Below are positions 1 through 8,754 of a stretch of DNA of 64,000 bases, piece by piece (positions within the stretch are counted from its first letter, which is position 1; every line of letters starts with the position of its first letter). The notes beneath the pieces are model-generated. The model was not told the DNA's origin. It saw only the letters and a list, made by a program, of their open reading frames with translations, and searched no databases. Location of the stretch: contig NZ_CP031308.1 in assembly GCF_004799645.1 (NCBI RefSeq), forward strand, positions 62,001 through 126,000, read 5' to 3'. This stretch comes from Natronorubrum bangense. GTDB taxonomy: Archaea; Halobacteriota; Halobacteria; Halobacteriales; Natrialbaceae. The position numbers were made by a program, and so were the translations under genes.

Positions 1-1
1 T

Positions 2-514
2 ATTGGACCGCACCGTGTTCTATTGCTGTATGATCCGGCGGTCTATCGTTTTGACTGTAATTCGAAACAACAAGTCGTACTTGAGGAAACCGAGGTGGTG
101 AATGAGGTAAATTTATTACAGTTCCATAACGCTGACAGTATCATTATGTTCAACAGTTGCAGCGAAGAGTACGTCTCAGGTCTGTTGGATCGGATGGGAG
201 AGGCTCGGCGGAGAGATAAGCGGACGGAAGAGTTGGAGACAGAGAAGGATCTTAGTTTTGAAACAGAGTACGCCCCGCACCAGCAGGCGCCCGGTATTTC
301 ACCCGACCTTCCAAGTTGTACTGTGTACTCGGAAACCGGTTTTGAAACCCAGAGAGGTTCTTGCCGTGTTGAGGAGCATACCCGACTGGTGCACTCCATT
401 TTTCAAGAAGCTGTTTTCTCCGATGTGTCCGTGATTTACGCAATCAGGTTTCTCTGCGACTTGCTGGATTTAGACGGGTGTGATAGGGTTCTTCGGTCAG
501 ATCAGGACAGTTAG
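2..514 (+). CDS. hypothetical protein, 5' end outside window
   Basis: The reading frame is open to the left edge of the window, so the true start is probably upstream and only the last 170 or so residues are seen. The visible part starts with a hydrophobic stretch (VLLLYDPAVYRF), then a charged middle (RRRDKRTEELETEKD) and a C-terminal helical stretch with several Cys and Leu (IRFLCDLLDLDGCDRVL). I recognise no domain. It converges on the large NTPase gene, whose stop lies about 110 bases away. TTG at 23 could be an internal start but nothing favours it. The codon use is less GC-rich than in the neighbouring genes, so this could also be a decayed gene. Confidence 0.45.
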   Translation: MGPHRVLLLYDPAVYRFDCNSKQQVVLEETEVVNEVNLLQFHNADSIIMFNSCSEEYVSGLLDRMGEARRRDKRTEELETEKDLSFETEYAPHQQAPGISPDLPSCTVYSETGFETQRGSCRVEEHTRLVHSIFQEAVFSDVSVIYAIRFLCDLLDLDGCDRVLRSDQDS

Positions 515-627
515 AATTCTCGCCCGATTCCAACGAAGTAGCTGATTATCGCTTGGATTCGAGTTAGTACTTCCCGTACCGTCACATACCCGGTCTGTCC
601 CAGCCCCTACACACGCGTTTCACCGGT

Positions 628-3600
628 TCAGGTGTTGTTTTCGAGAAAAGCTCGCGCATCGTCATCACCGTGTTTGGCGAACTGTTCCGCGATATCGAGC
701 GCGTATCCGCGAACATCGGGTTCGTCGAGGGCTGGCTTGAGGACAGTTGCAGTCTCCTCACTGAAACGAACAGGATAGGGGCTGGCTCCCTGGTCCATCA
801 GCTCCCGATAAAGAGTGATAACGGTCTCCGGATGATCGGATGCCTGCGTCGCCAGATAGCTTTCGAGCGTTTCCCACATGCGCCGCTGTTTCGCGATGAA
901 AGGCAGTGAACGGCCGATCAACTTGAAGATGTCCTCAAATGCGACCTGCTCTTGGATGAGCGTCAGCCATTCGACGAACCACTGTATCTCGCTGATGTGT
1001 GCCTCAACATCGTCGATCTGCTCGAGTCGCATCTTCCAGAGTGCTTCTACCCTGTCCCATTTCTGCCGGACCTCGTCGTTGTCTTTTCCTGACCGCCATA
1101 GCCCCCACGCCATCTGCCTGGCGAAGTCAGGAGCATCCCGGTCATAAAGATAGGTGACGAGGCTGTTCCTGTCATCCAACTCTTCGTAGCCATGGATGTA
1201 CGCCAAGAGGATGTTGTACGCAAGACCTTCGGGCGCTTGGTTGATGTCCGTGGTGGCGTCTTCGGCAACGAGATCAATACTGTGGAAATAGTACGGGCGC
1301 AGCACAGGATACAGGTTAACATGGAATGTGTTGAACGAAACATAGGCATCCCAGGCAGCGGAGAACCGATTCCGGCTCTCGGTGTTCTGTTGCCGTGGGA
1401 ACAGTGTTTCAAGATGTTCGTGGACGAAGTCATGGTCCAGCCACCAGATTTTCTGTAGCCTGTGGCCGTATACCGCCCTCACAGCCAATGACGTGTCGTC
1501 GAGCATCGATATCAACTGCTCCCGGATATCCTGATTGATTCCTGACTCCCCCTCCTCCTCCGCGTACCCGTCGAACTTCCGCTGGGTGGCGGTGCGAACG
1601 GCGTAAATGATCAGACCATCAAGTGCGAGCGGCCGCACTGCATTGAGCGCGACCTGGAATGGGTTGTTGTGCCCAGCATACCCCTCCGGTGGCCGATCTC
1701 GTTCCGGTGACGGGTCCGGATCATCGAGAAATGCGACGAGCAGCGCCTTCAGCTCCCCGTACTCCAGTAGATACCGGTAGGCATCCGTCGTCACCCCTGC
1801 TTTGAGCAGACGGGCTGCCGCGATCCGTGCCGAATCATCCCAGTCGCTTGGGTTCGCCGCGATCACATCGCAGAGCTCGAACACCGGTCCCCACGGGAAG
1901 CCGTCGCGCAACGACTCGGGATCGTCATCCAGGGTCTTGCGCACCTGGTTCAGCAGTTCGGCCGCGTAGACCGAATTAGCCTGTCGAAGCCTCGGGATCT
2001 GCTCCTCGTACCGGGACGGATCTTCAAGCATCACCTCCACAGCCGCCTCGGCCAGTCCCCGACGACTCACCTCCCGGAATCCGCCATCATCGGCTTCTTC
2101 CCAGCCCTGATCGGTATCAGGCTCCCACTCGATGCAGAACCGGAGTAACTCCCCGGGTGCCATCGTCCGCAGTTCGTCGGTCGGCCTTGGAGCCTCCTGC
2201 GAGATGGCCCCCATCCGCGCACGGCCCGAGGAGAGCAAATCACCGGGTTCATCGTCATACTTATCCAGAAGACCGGTCAGGACCTGTTCACCCACCTGCG
2301 GTAGATCCGACCGGATCAACCACAACCGTTCACGGAGCCAGTGATCCTGACGCTGTTCAAAGATCTCCTCGGCGGTATAGTCTTCGTACTGTTCGCTTCG
2401 CTGCTCGGCAAGTTTTTCCAGATCGTCTTCAACAGGGACCGAACAGATAACCTGGACAACCTGTTCGCGGTCCGAGGCGGACAGATCAGCGAACCGGTCC
2501 CGAAGAAGTTTGAGAAAGTCCTGCTGGGTCCGGTACTCCCGGTAGTTCGTCTGATCCTGTAACTCTCGGCGCACCAGGTCCGGACAGCTATCCGCATACC
2601 GGTTCAGGAAATGGAACCCCAGCCGCCGGAAGAGAGCGATACTCGTGAGATATGCCTCGATCGTTTCACGGCGCATATCGGCCGATGCACCATCAAGCCA
2701 GATCTCTGACGCCTCCCGCAACGATCCGGTTAACAACCCACGTAGATGATGGTGTCCCGGCCGGTCGAAATCAGAGCTGCCGATCGGAGACTGAGAATAT
2801 CCGACAACAGTATCCACTTCCCATTCCCTCAAGTCAGCTTCCATACGCACGGTATCACGCAGATTCGCCTCCAGCACATTGATACACCGAACGGGATGCT
2901 CGTCGATCAGCGTTTCCAGCGTATCCTCGAGTAAGTTACTCAGTGTATGAAGTTCGACCTTGGCAACGGGCTTCCTGCCATCGTCCGGCCGGTGCGGCTC
3001 GGTAACGACCGCGAGAAGATCCAGACCGGCATCCGGTCGCCCCTTCTTGATAAGATCTCCCAGCAACTGGACGGTCCTGAAACTGACCCTATCGCGTTCC
3101 AGCTGCGACTCGGCAAACAGATCCACCACCAGATCCGTATGAGACGCTGCGTCGTCGACCGGAAGCTCGCGGATTACGGAGATGAGAAGCCCCTGTAACG
3201 CCATATCCTGGGTTTCGACGGCAGCCACAAGCTCACTGACCGTTTCCGGATGTTCCGGGGCGATGTCACCAAGGAACCCGATCGCCACGGGACCCGGATC
3301 ATCGAATGAGCCGCGGTCAAGCAGGGTATACGCCCACGACGGATCTGTATCAGGCCCGAAGAAATACCGGTAGAGTTCCTCGCGTCCCTCGAGCTTTGCG
3401 AGTACCGTGTCCGCGAGCTCCGGATTGGTCCTGGCATTCCAAGTCTTGATCTCGTCAAGGATCGCGGTCGTCGCATAATACCCCAGTCCATCATCTGCAT
3501 CGAGCAGTTCTTCCAGGAACGACCGGGTCGCATCCCCGGTCATCGGCGCCTGACTCAGGTCCGGGAACTGATCCTTAAGTGCCGTATCACTCTGGATATA

Positions 3601-5160
3601 CAGCAACAGCATCCACCGGAACACGTCCTTGCCCAGACGATCATCCAGCCGGTCAGTCACCGCCTTCAGGCCCTCCCCGTCCTGTACGGCGTCCCACGCG
3701 TACAGGTATGTCTGAAAATCAGGATGCCGGAACCGGTGCCGCCTGTTCCCGCGCTCCGTACTAGACGCGATGATCACACCACGATTCAGGAGCTGGTTGT
3801 CCGCCCAGTCCTGGTCGGGCGGCACCGAGAAGATATTCGAGTCGTCCTCGGTCGCCTTCACGGCATAGTCAACGGCACGCTGGAGCACCCGACCACCACG
3901 TCGGTCATCATCGCCCGGCTGATATTCCTCTTCAAGGCTCTTCCGATACTTTTCCCAGACCGCGGCCTTCCCCGAAATGTTCGTCAGATCAACGCCATCG
4001 TCCGTCAACTCCGCGATCACATCGAGGTACTGGAGATTCCGTCCCACTTCGACCAAATCCTCCGACGGCTCAGTACCTGTCAGCGCTTCGACCTGCCGTT
4101 TCGCTATCGCCGGGTTCAACCGCTGGACGGTGGAGCGGACCGTGAACTCCGATGGGTTACGCAGAGACGCGTACTCCGGATGAGTTTCCAAATCATGTTC
4201 TCGACAGGCAAAGATGACCGAAATCCCATCGAGCTCGATGGTGTCAAACACGAAGTCGGTGACGACCTGCACCTCCGTCCCACCAATATCGTCTAGTTGA
4301 TCGATGAACACCACCAGTCCTGCATCGAGACCGACCTGCGTGATCGCATGGTCGATATTCCCGTTGACACCGATCTTCTCCGCCAGATCGGATTTGGTCT
4401 GGATCCCCGGATACCGGGTCAGATCCAGGAACAGGACCGGTTTCTCACAGTCGTCCGCGATCGTCTTGAGGATCCCGCTTTTTCCCACTCCGCCATCCCC
4501 GAGAAGCATCGCATGATCTGTCTGCCTGACCGCCTCCCGGAGGCGGTTGGTTTCCGTCCGCTCAATATGACCCACCCCCGATATCTCATTCTCGATATGG
4601 GCCAGTGACTGCTCCGTTTCCTCCTCAAAGAGGTGTTTCACCTCCGCCACACCGTGATACTGTTGAGCGAGTCGCCGCCGGTTCTCGGCCGCTAACACGA
4701 TCGACGACAGCGTCGCGATAACGGCCCCGAGCATGACGATGTGTCCTTCAGCCAGTCCGTGCAGGACGGTGGGCCAGTCAAGCGACGTCAGAAGCGTCTG
4801 AGCGGTCACGAACTCCGCAATCCCAAAACTGACGACCACCGCGACCACACTGATCAGCAGATACAGCACGAGCGACAGTACTACGCCCCAGTAACTGTGG
4901 AACACCGCCTGATCCGTATACTTCCCGGCAGTCCCGATAAGATACGCAAGTATCACGATCCCCGCAACGACACCGACTGCGGATATCCTCAGTATATTTG
5001 CCTCGTGGAACGCGATATCCGTCGGCAGAAACTGAATAATGGCAAGCACGACCCCTGCAATGATCACACACGTCGGGATCAACACGCTGGAGAAAAAGTC
5101 CGTTTCCCCGCCAAACGTCGTGTAAAACCGCACACCACGAATCGGCGGAGAACTTCTCAT
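628..5160 (-). CDS. membrane-anchored STAND/NACHT-like NTPase, 1510 aa
   Basis: The N-terminus has four hydrophobic segments (about residues 24-45, 57-77, 88-115 and 137-157), so the protein should sit in the membrane with the ATPase in the cytoplasm. A P-loop follows: Walker A GDGGVGKS at 221-228, Walker B VVFIDQLDD at 283-291, and a sensor strand ending in CR (VIFACREHD, about 315-323), the arrangement of NACHT/STAND NTPases. The remaining 1000 residues are mostly helical and Leu-rich, like the superstructure-forming repeats that sense ligands in STAND proteins. Proteins of this build are widespread in microbial defence and often trigger cell death. The gene stands alone with its own TATA-like box. 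The start at 5160 fits that box. No effector nuclease or TIR domain is visible, so the membrane segments may be the effector. The defence role is inference. Confidence 0.75.
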   Translation of the reverse strand: MRSSPPIRGVRFYTTFGGETDFFSSVLIPTCVIIAGVVLAIIQFLPTDIAFHEANILRISAVGVVAGIVILAYLIGTAGKYTDQAVFHSYWGVVLSLVLYLLISVVAVVVSFGIAEFVTAQTLLTSLDWPTVLHGLAEGHIVMLGAVIATLSSIVLAAENRRRLAQQYHGVAEVKHLFEEETEQSLAHIENEISGVGHIERTETNRLREAVRQTDHAMLLGDGGVGKSGILKTIADDCEKPVLFLDLTRYPGIQTKSDLAEKIGVNGNIDHAITQVGLDAGLVVFIDQLDDIGGTEVQVVTDFVFDTIELDGISVIFACREHDLETHPEYASLRNPSEFTVRSTVQRLNPAIAKRQVEALTGTEPSEDLVEVGRNLQYLDVIAELTDDGVDLTNISGKAAVWEKYRKSLEEEYQPGDDDRRGGRVLQRAVDYAVKATEDDSNIFSVPPDQDWADNQLLNRGVIIASSTERGNRRHRFRHPDFQTYLYAWDAVQDGEGLKAVTDRLDDRLGKDVFRWMLLLYIQSDTALKDQFPDLSQAPMTGDATRSFLEELLDADDGLGYYATTAILDEIKTWNARTNPELADTVLAKLEGREELYRYFFGPDTDPSWAYTLLDRGSFDDPGPVAIGFLGDIAPEHPETVSELVAAVETQDMALQGLLISVIRELPVDDAASHTDLVVDLFAESQLERDRVSFRTVQLLGDLIKKGRPDAGLDLLAVVTEPHRPDDGRKPVAKVELHTLSNLLEDTLETLIDEHPVRCINVLEANLRDTVRMEADLREWEVDTVVGYSQSPIGSSDFDRPGHHHLRGLLTGSLREASEIWLDGASADMRRETIEAYLTSIALFRRLGFHFLNRYADSCPDLVRRELQDQTNYREYRTQQDFLKLLRDRFADLSASDREQVVQVICSVPVEDDLEKLAEQRSEQYEDYTAEEIFEQRQDHWLRERLWLIRSDLPQVGEQVLTGLLDKYDDEPGDLLSSGRARMGAISQEAPRPTDELRTMAPGELLRFCIEWEPDTDQGWEEADDGGFREVSRRGLAEAAVEVMLEDPSRYEEQIPRLRQANSVYAAELLNQVRKTLDDDPESLRDGFPWGPVFELCDVIAANPSDWDDSARIAAARLLKAGVTTDAYRYLLEYGELKALLVAFLDDPDPSPERDRPPEGYAGHNNPFQVALNAVRPLALDGLIIYAVRTATQRKFDGYAEEEGESGINQDIREQLISMLDDTSLAVRAVYGHRLQKIWWLDHDFVHEHLETLFPRQQNTESRNRFSAAWDAYVSFNTFHVNLYPVLRPYYFHSIDLVAEDATTDINQAPEGLAYNILLAYIHGYEELDDRNSLVTYLYDRDAPDFARQMAWGLWRSGKDNDEVRQKWDRVEALWKMRLEQIDDVEAHISEIQWFVEWLTLIQEQVAFEDIFKLIGRSLPFIAKQRRMWETLESYLATQASDHPETVITLYRELMDQGASPYPVRFSEETATVLKPALDEPDVRGYALDIAEQFAKHGDDDARAFLENNT

Positions 5161-5183
5161 TGACCCACAACTAACAACGTGAA

Positions 5184-5192
5184 CTATAAAAT
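5184..5192 (-). promoter_or_regulatory. TATA-like box of the STAND NTPase gene
   Basis: Read on the minus strand this is ATTTTATAG, 24-32 bases upstream of the start codon at 5160. That spacing suits a leaderless or nearly leaderless haloarchaeal transcript. Confidence 0.5.
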
Positions 5193-5305
5193 GATACTGA
5201 AGCCAGGAATGACCACACAGCTTCTACATTTCGCAGTAGAGAGTGAAAATGAAGGGTGGGCAGGCAAGACTCAGCCCTCTCGTGAATCTAGTCACGCCGA
5301 AGCTG

Positions 5306-5521
5306 TTACTGTTCCGTCGGATAGTCGGCTTCTGCAGTGACGACCTCAGAGTGTTCGAGGACCGCCACCCAGTTTACCGACGTGTGAAACTCGTAGATAT
5401 CAGGGTCCGTAGAGTGGAACGGACGCTGTTCCCATGGCTTCGAACTGAAGGACCGAAATCTATTTTCACTAACCAAAGACCTCGAAGTAATCGCCCACTG
5501 TGGGCTGACGAACTCGAGTGT
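5306..5521 (-). pseudogene. possible remnant of a small gene, no start codon
   Basis: A minus-strand frame of about 71 codons without a convincing start ends in TAA at 5306-5308. Its last third (IYEFHTSVNWVAVLEHSEVV) has typical haloarchaeal codon use. It overlaps a plus-strand open frame with equally good codon use, so at most one of the two can be real where they overlap. No family is recognised. Confidence 0.25.
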
Positions 5522-5627
5522 CTACGGTGGCGGCGATGTCTTCGATATCTATGCCTGCCCCGAGGACGGCGAACTGCCCCACGGCAAGACGTTCTTTGAC
5601 CACATGAAGGATTCTGTGAATCAGTGA
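5397..5627 (+). pseudogene. possible 3' remnant of a gene, no start codon
   Basis: An open frame begins right after a TAG at 5394 and ends at TGA 5625-5627. It has no in-frame start but reads like protein, for example HCGLTNSSVYGGGDVFDIY then ACPEDGELPHGKTFFDHM, with strong GC-rich third positions. It looks like the C-terminal part of a gene truncated during rearrangement. Its stop overlaps two GANTC cores and abuts the end of the convergent partition-partner gene. Family not recognised. Confidence 0.35.
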
Positions 5628-5628
5628 T

Positions 5629-6081
5629 TCACTGATCGACGTCTTCCTTGGCGAGTTCGCGAATCTTCTCCTTCGTTTCCTCCTGGTGCTCGCCGAACGC
5701 TACCTCGAAAACACCGCGGTAGAAGTGCTTGTTTTTCTCCAGCGTGATGTCCTCGCGTTTGAGCTGCTTTTTCAGGCGAGTGAACGTGATCTCGATGTCC
5801 TCGCTTTGCTCCGGTTCAACGTATATCGTGGCTGAATCCCAATCTTCGCGGATGTTCAGCGGTTCGTCATCTGTCTCTCCTGCCTCACTGGTCGACGAAT
5901 CAGTATCGGTCGTGGATGCGGTTCTCTGCTGATCTGATCGATCCTCGGTCGCTGCCGCAGTTTTACGACCCTGTTCTTCCGATTTCTCCGACGTCTCTGT
6001 GGTCTCCTCGTCTGTGACCGCGTCCTCCTCTTCCCCTTCGTCTGAAGGATCCTCGAATCGCTCATCCATTCCTCGAGGCAT
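5629..6081 (-). CDS. small acidic ParA partner, putative centromere-binding protein
   Basis: The gene encodes 150 residues directly downstream of parA. Its ATG at 6079-6081 lies two bases past the parA stop, which fixes the start even though the frame stays open further upstream. The first 80 residues are a low-complexity acidic tail (Glu, Asp, Ser, Thr). The last 70 form a compact domain: a strand (ATIYVEP), a helix (about DIEITFTRLKKQLKRE) and a further helical part (GVFEVAFGEHQEETKEKI). The order is compatible with a ribbon-helix-helix-like DNA binder, as in small ParB/ParG/omega partners. Two GANTC cores spaced 8 bp lie at its 3' end and about twenty lie upstream of parA, the likely binding targets. 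The DNA-binding assignment is inference from position and fold order. Confidence 0.6.
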   Translation of the reverse strand: MPRGMDERFEDPSDEGEEEDAVTDEETTETSEKSEEQGRKTAAATEDRSDQQRTASTTDTDSSTSEAGETDDEPLNIREDWDSATIYVEPEQSEDIEITFTRLKKQLKREDITLEKNKHFYRGVFEVAFGEHQEETKEKIRELAKEDVDQ

Positions 6082-6083
6082 AC

Positions 6084-6995
6084 TTACACCTCCACCTGCG
6101 TTTTGTCGAACGCCCGTTCCATCGTTTCTGCAACCTCGAGGAAGATATCGCGCTCTACTTGCTGGTCGTTCGCGTCCTCCCATTCGAAAATATCCCGTCC
6201 GTTGTCCCACGCACGCTGGATCGCCACCCGCATCGGGAGTTTGAAAATCGGCGCCATCGACGCGAAGGACTCGTCGAATGCGTTGAGGAATTTTTGTGAC
6301 TGACCGTCGTCCCGGTACATGTTCGCCAGGAGTCCAACGATTGCGATCTCGATCTGCTGGTTGTCCTCGATGGACTCCAGCTGGTCCCACAGGTCGTCAA
6401 GTGCATCCCGTGATGTTGCTTGGGTCTGTGCAGCCAGGAAGACGTTCTGAGCCGCGATGAAGGCCGCGTCCGTCAGGACTGAGAGGTCGGGAGGGCAATC
6501 GACTACGATAAAATCGTAGTTGTATCCGTCGTCAACCATCTCTTCGAGGGCGAGTTTCAGCGAGAGACGAGCATTCGCATCGTCCATCCAATCTCGAGCA
6601 AGGCCCATGTCCTTGTGACTGGGAATCAGGTCGAAGTTCAGATGGTCGTACTCGTCGGCTTCGATCACGATCTCTGAAAGACTAGTCTCGTGCGTGCGCG
6701 GATTGTCGACGAGCACGTCGAGTAGGTTCTCGTCATCGGTGACTAGTGTGTTGGGGAGGTCGTTCTTCGGGCTTGATGGATCATTGTCGTCGCCCGGACC
6801 CAGTCCAAGCCCTTTCGTCATGTCGGCTTGTGGGTCCATATCGATTGCAAGAACATCGTGGTTGCGAGTGGCCAGTGCCGCGGCACTGTTGATCGTCGCG
6901 GTTGTCTTTCCCGTCCCGCCTTTTTGGTTGCCGAAGGCGATCGTAGGGATGCCAGTCGATGGTGTGACGCCCCATCCACGAGGTGATTCAGTCAT
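6084..6995 (-). CDS. parA: ParA family partition ATPase
   Basis: A deviant Walker A motif KGGTGKTT lies at about residues 25-32, followed by the A' motif region DMDPQADMTKGLG (about 55-67) and the Walker B-like strand FIVVDCPPD near residue 156. These are diagnostic of ParA/MinD ATPases, which position plasmid or chromosome DNA by forming ATP-dependent gradients on the nucleoid. The length of 303 residues is normal, with no N-terminal helix-turn-helix, so the protein is of the short ParA type whose partner usually controls transcription. It is followed by a small acidic partner gene and preceded by an 8-bp-phased GANTC array that runs into its first codons, so autoregulation through the array is likely. 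The start is the ATG at 6993-6995. Confidence 0.9.
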   Translation of the reverse strand: MTESPRGWGVTPSTGIPTIAFGNQKGGTGKTTATINSAAALATRNHDVLAIDMDPQADMTKGLGLGPGDDNDPSSPKNDLPNTLVTDDENLLDVLVDNPRTHETSLSEIVIEADEYDHLNFDLIPSHKDMGLARDWMDDANARLSLKLALEEMVDDGYNYDFIVVDCPPDLSVLTDAAFIAAQNVFLAAQTQATSRDALDDLWDQLESIEDNQQIEIAIVGLLANMYRDDGQSQKFLNAFDESFASMAPIFKLPMRVAIQRAWDNGRDIFEWEDANDQQVERDIFLEVAETMERAFDKTQVEV

Positions 6996-7395
6996 AGTTC
7001 GATCATTGAATCAATGACTCATAAATCCATGTCAGACACTCAGTTGTGTCTCTCTCAATGCGACTCTGTCGGATATCGGTGCTTGAGGGGCTGAGATGTG
7101 TAACCGTCTCTTTTTGGGTGCTGTCTTTGAATCATTGAGTCTGTGATTCAATGATTCACGATATCAGTACTTCACTGATTCATTGATTCAATAACTCCGT
7201 GATGCGGGTCTCGTGTTCCTGAGTCCTCAATTCAATACTTCAAACACTCACTGATTCAATGACTCAATGAATCTATGAGTCAGCGACTCTTCGCTCTCCA
7301 TAACACCAAGTAACTCAATGAATCATGGACTCTTTGATTCTTAACTTCCAGAAGTCAATACTTCATTGAATCTTGACTTTGTAACTCATTGATTC
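6984..7395. repeat. array of GANTC cores with 8-bp phasing, candidate centromere (parS-like) and operator
   Basis: About twenty GANTC cores (GATTC, GAATC, GACTC, GAGTC) lie in some 410 bases, against one or two expected by chance. Many sit exactly 8 bases apart: 7008 and 7016; 7129, 7137, 7145, 7153; 7177 and 7185; 7253, 7261, 7269, 7277, 7285; 7320, 7328, 7336. Gaps between several clusters are multiples of 8 (7153 to 7177, 7221 to 7253, 7336 to 7368). One more core at 6984, inside the first codons of parA, is in phase with 7008. The unit is close to TGATTCAA/TGACTCAA. The array fills the gap between parA and the integrase, and no gene is visible in it. Short phased repeats next to parA are the hallmark of centromeres bound by ribbon-helix-helix partners. 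Confidence 0.75.
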
Positions 7396-7446
7396 AGTCA
7401 TCAACCGAGGACAGACATTTGGAATGGCTCGACAGATGGGTTGATG

Positions 7447-8754
7447 TTACGTTCTCTCTCCGAAGGCTGCGTTGAGTTGGTCTCGCATGAACTCTCGTCG
7501 GACTCGACGAGAACGCGAGTCAGACAGGTAATTTTGCATCACTACCTGAGGATCGCTACTACCTTGCTCTGCAGCGATTTCGTCGACACCTTCGAGAACG
7601 CCTTCGAGGACTGCTGTATAGGTATCATACCAGAATCGACGACAGAGCTGTGGACTTGGTCGTTCACCCTCGATCCGCTCGGGGAGATCTGCTTCCAATG
7701 CAAGATTTTGGAACCAATTCCGGATTGTATCTCGGGTCACGTACGGCGTTTCTCCCTGAGGGGAGGGAAACAAGTATCCAGTCCACGTATCGTCTTCCGC
7801 TAGCTCGTCGATTCGGGAGTCGAGCACGTCCATTCCGTACAGGAGAGACACCTCACCGGGCCCGTTCTTGCGGCTCTCGAACGTGATGAAGCGGATGTCG
7901 TCTTCGGGAACGTCACGGTGGAACTGCGATACATGGAGTGCGGCGACCTCACTCGCTCGAAGTCCCCAGCCAGCTAACGCCACCACGAGCAGCTGTTCTC
8001 GCGTTGTCTCCGACGCCTGCATCAGTTTCCGAATCTGATTCGCTGAAAGCGAAGGTGTGGGTGAATCTTCGACTTCCCACTTGAATTCGTCGTAGAGGCC
8101 GCTCGCAGGGTTCATCGAGGCGACCCGTCGACCGACCAGATGCTGATACCAGGCGTCGACGACGCGCCGCACACGCTGGAGGGTCTGGGCGCTGTATTCG
8201 CGTTTAGTTCCCTCATTCAACCAGTCGAATGCTGCATAGCACGCGTCAACGGCTTCGTAGTCTGGATTCTCTTGATCTCGTTGAATCGGTGTAAGGAGGT
8301 CATCTGTCCCGTTTGCCTCTCGATAAGCACGGACGTAGATATTCAGTCGCGTTCGGAGCGCGTCGACGGATGATGTCGCAAGGCTGTATCGTGATTTCCG
8401 CCGGTTGAGGAACTGTTCAAGGGCGTCGATTGTTGCATCATCCGTTGTTGCCCATGTGTAGCCCTCTTCATCACCACCGAGCTCGAGGTCCTCGTTCCAG
8501 AACTCCCCGAATGGGCGGTCGTGATGGCGACGGAGAGCCGCGAGGAATGACCGCGCATCGTGATCCCGAAACCACTGGTGGGTCGGCTTCTCGTCTCTCG
8601 GATCGATACCCTCTGCTTCGAGACAGGGGGCAATCTCGTCCCAGTACAGGTCCGTGAAGTCCTCGAGCGAGCACGAGGTCCATCGGACACCATCGAATGA
8701 TGGCACCCGCTCAGCGTCGGTCTTGCCCTCCTGCTCGGCATCCGTTCGACTCAT
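7447..8754 (-). CDS. tyrosine recombinase/integrase-like protein
   Basis: The protein has 435 residues. The N-terminal half (to about 225) is helical and should contain the core-binding domain. The C-terminal half has the tyrosine recombinase signature: the first catalytic Arg in GWGLRASEVAALHV (R266), a Lys in the beta-hairpin SRKNGPGE (K296), the second Arg in SPQLCRRFWYD (R372) and the Tyr in MQNYLSD (Y409). The usual His of the HxxR box is Gln here (Q369), and no His is seen in the GSSDPQ stretch where GHSS is common. Activity may therefore be altered, or this is a divergent haloarchaeal subfamily. It lies beside the partition array and may integrate the element or resolve multimers. The start is the ATG at 8752-8754. 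Confidence 0.8.
   Translation of the reverse strand: MSRTDAEQEGKTDAERVPSFDGVRWTSCSLEDFTDLYWDEIAPCLEAEGIDPRDEKPTHQWFRDHDARSFLAALRRHHDRPFGEFWNEDLELGGDEEGYTWATTDDATIDALEQFLNRRKSRYSLATSSVDALRTRLNIYVRAYREANGTDDLLTPIQRDQENPDYEAVDACYAAFDWLNEGTKREYSAQTLQRVRRVVDAWYQHLVGRRVASMNPASGLYDEFKWEVEDSPTPSLSANQIRKLMQASETTREQLLVVALAGWGLRASEVAALHVSQFHRDVPEDDIRFITFESRKNGPGEVSLLYGMDVLDSRIDELAEDDTWTGYLFPSPQGETPYVTRDTIRNWFQNLALEADLPERIEGERPSPQLCRRFWYDTYTAVLEGVLEGVDEIAAEQGSSDPQVVMQNYLSDSRSRRVRREFMRDQLNAAFGERT

Noticed and set aside
5243..5599. 118-codon plus-strand frame starting at GTG
   Set aside because: It is Arg-rich, basic and has poor codon use; better protein-like frames exist in the same bases on both strands.
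6082..6390. 103-codon upstream extension of the ParA partner gene
   Set aside because: It lies in another frame of parA, is Arg/Gly/Pro-rich, and the ATG at 6081 directly follows the parA stop.
7001..7400. CRISPR array
   Set aside because: Repeats are 5-8 bp cores with 8-bp phase, far too short for CRISPR repeats, and there are no spacers of constant length.
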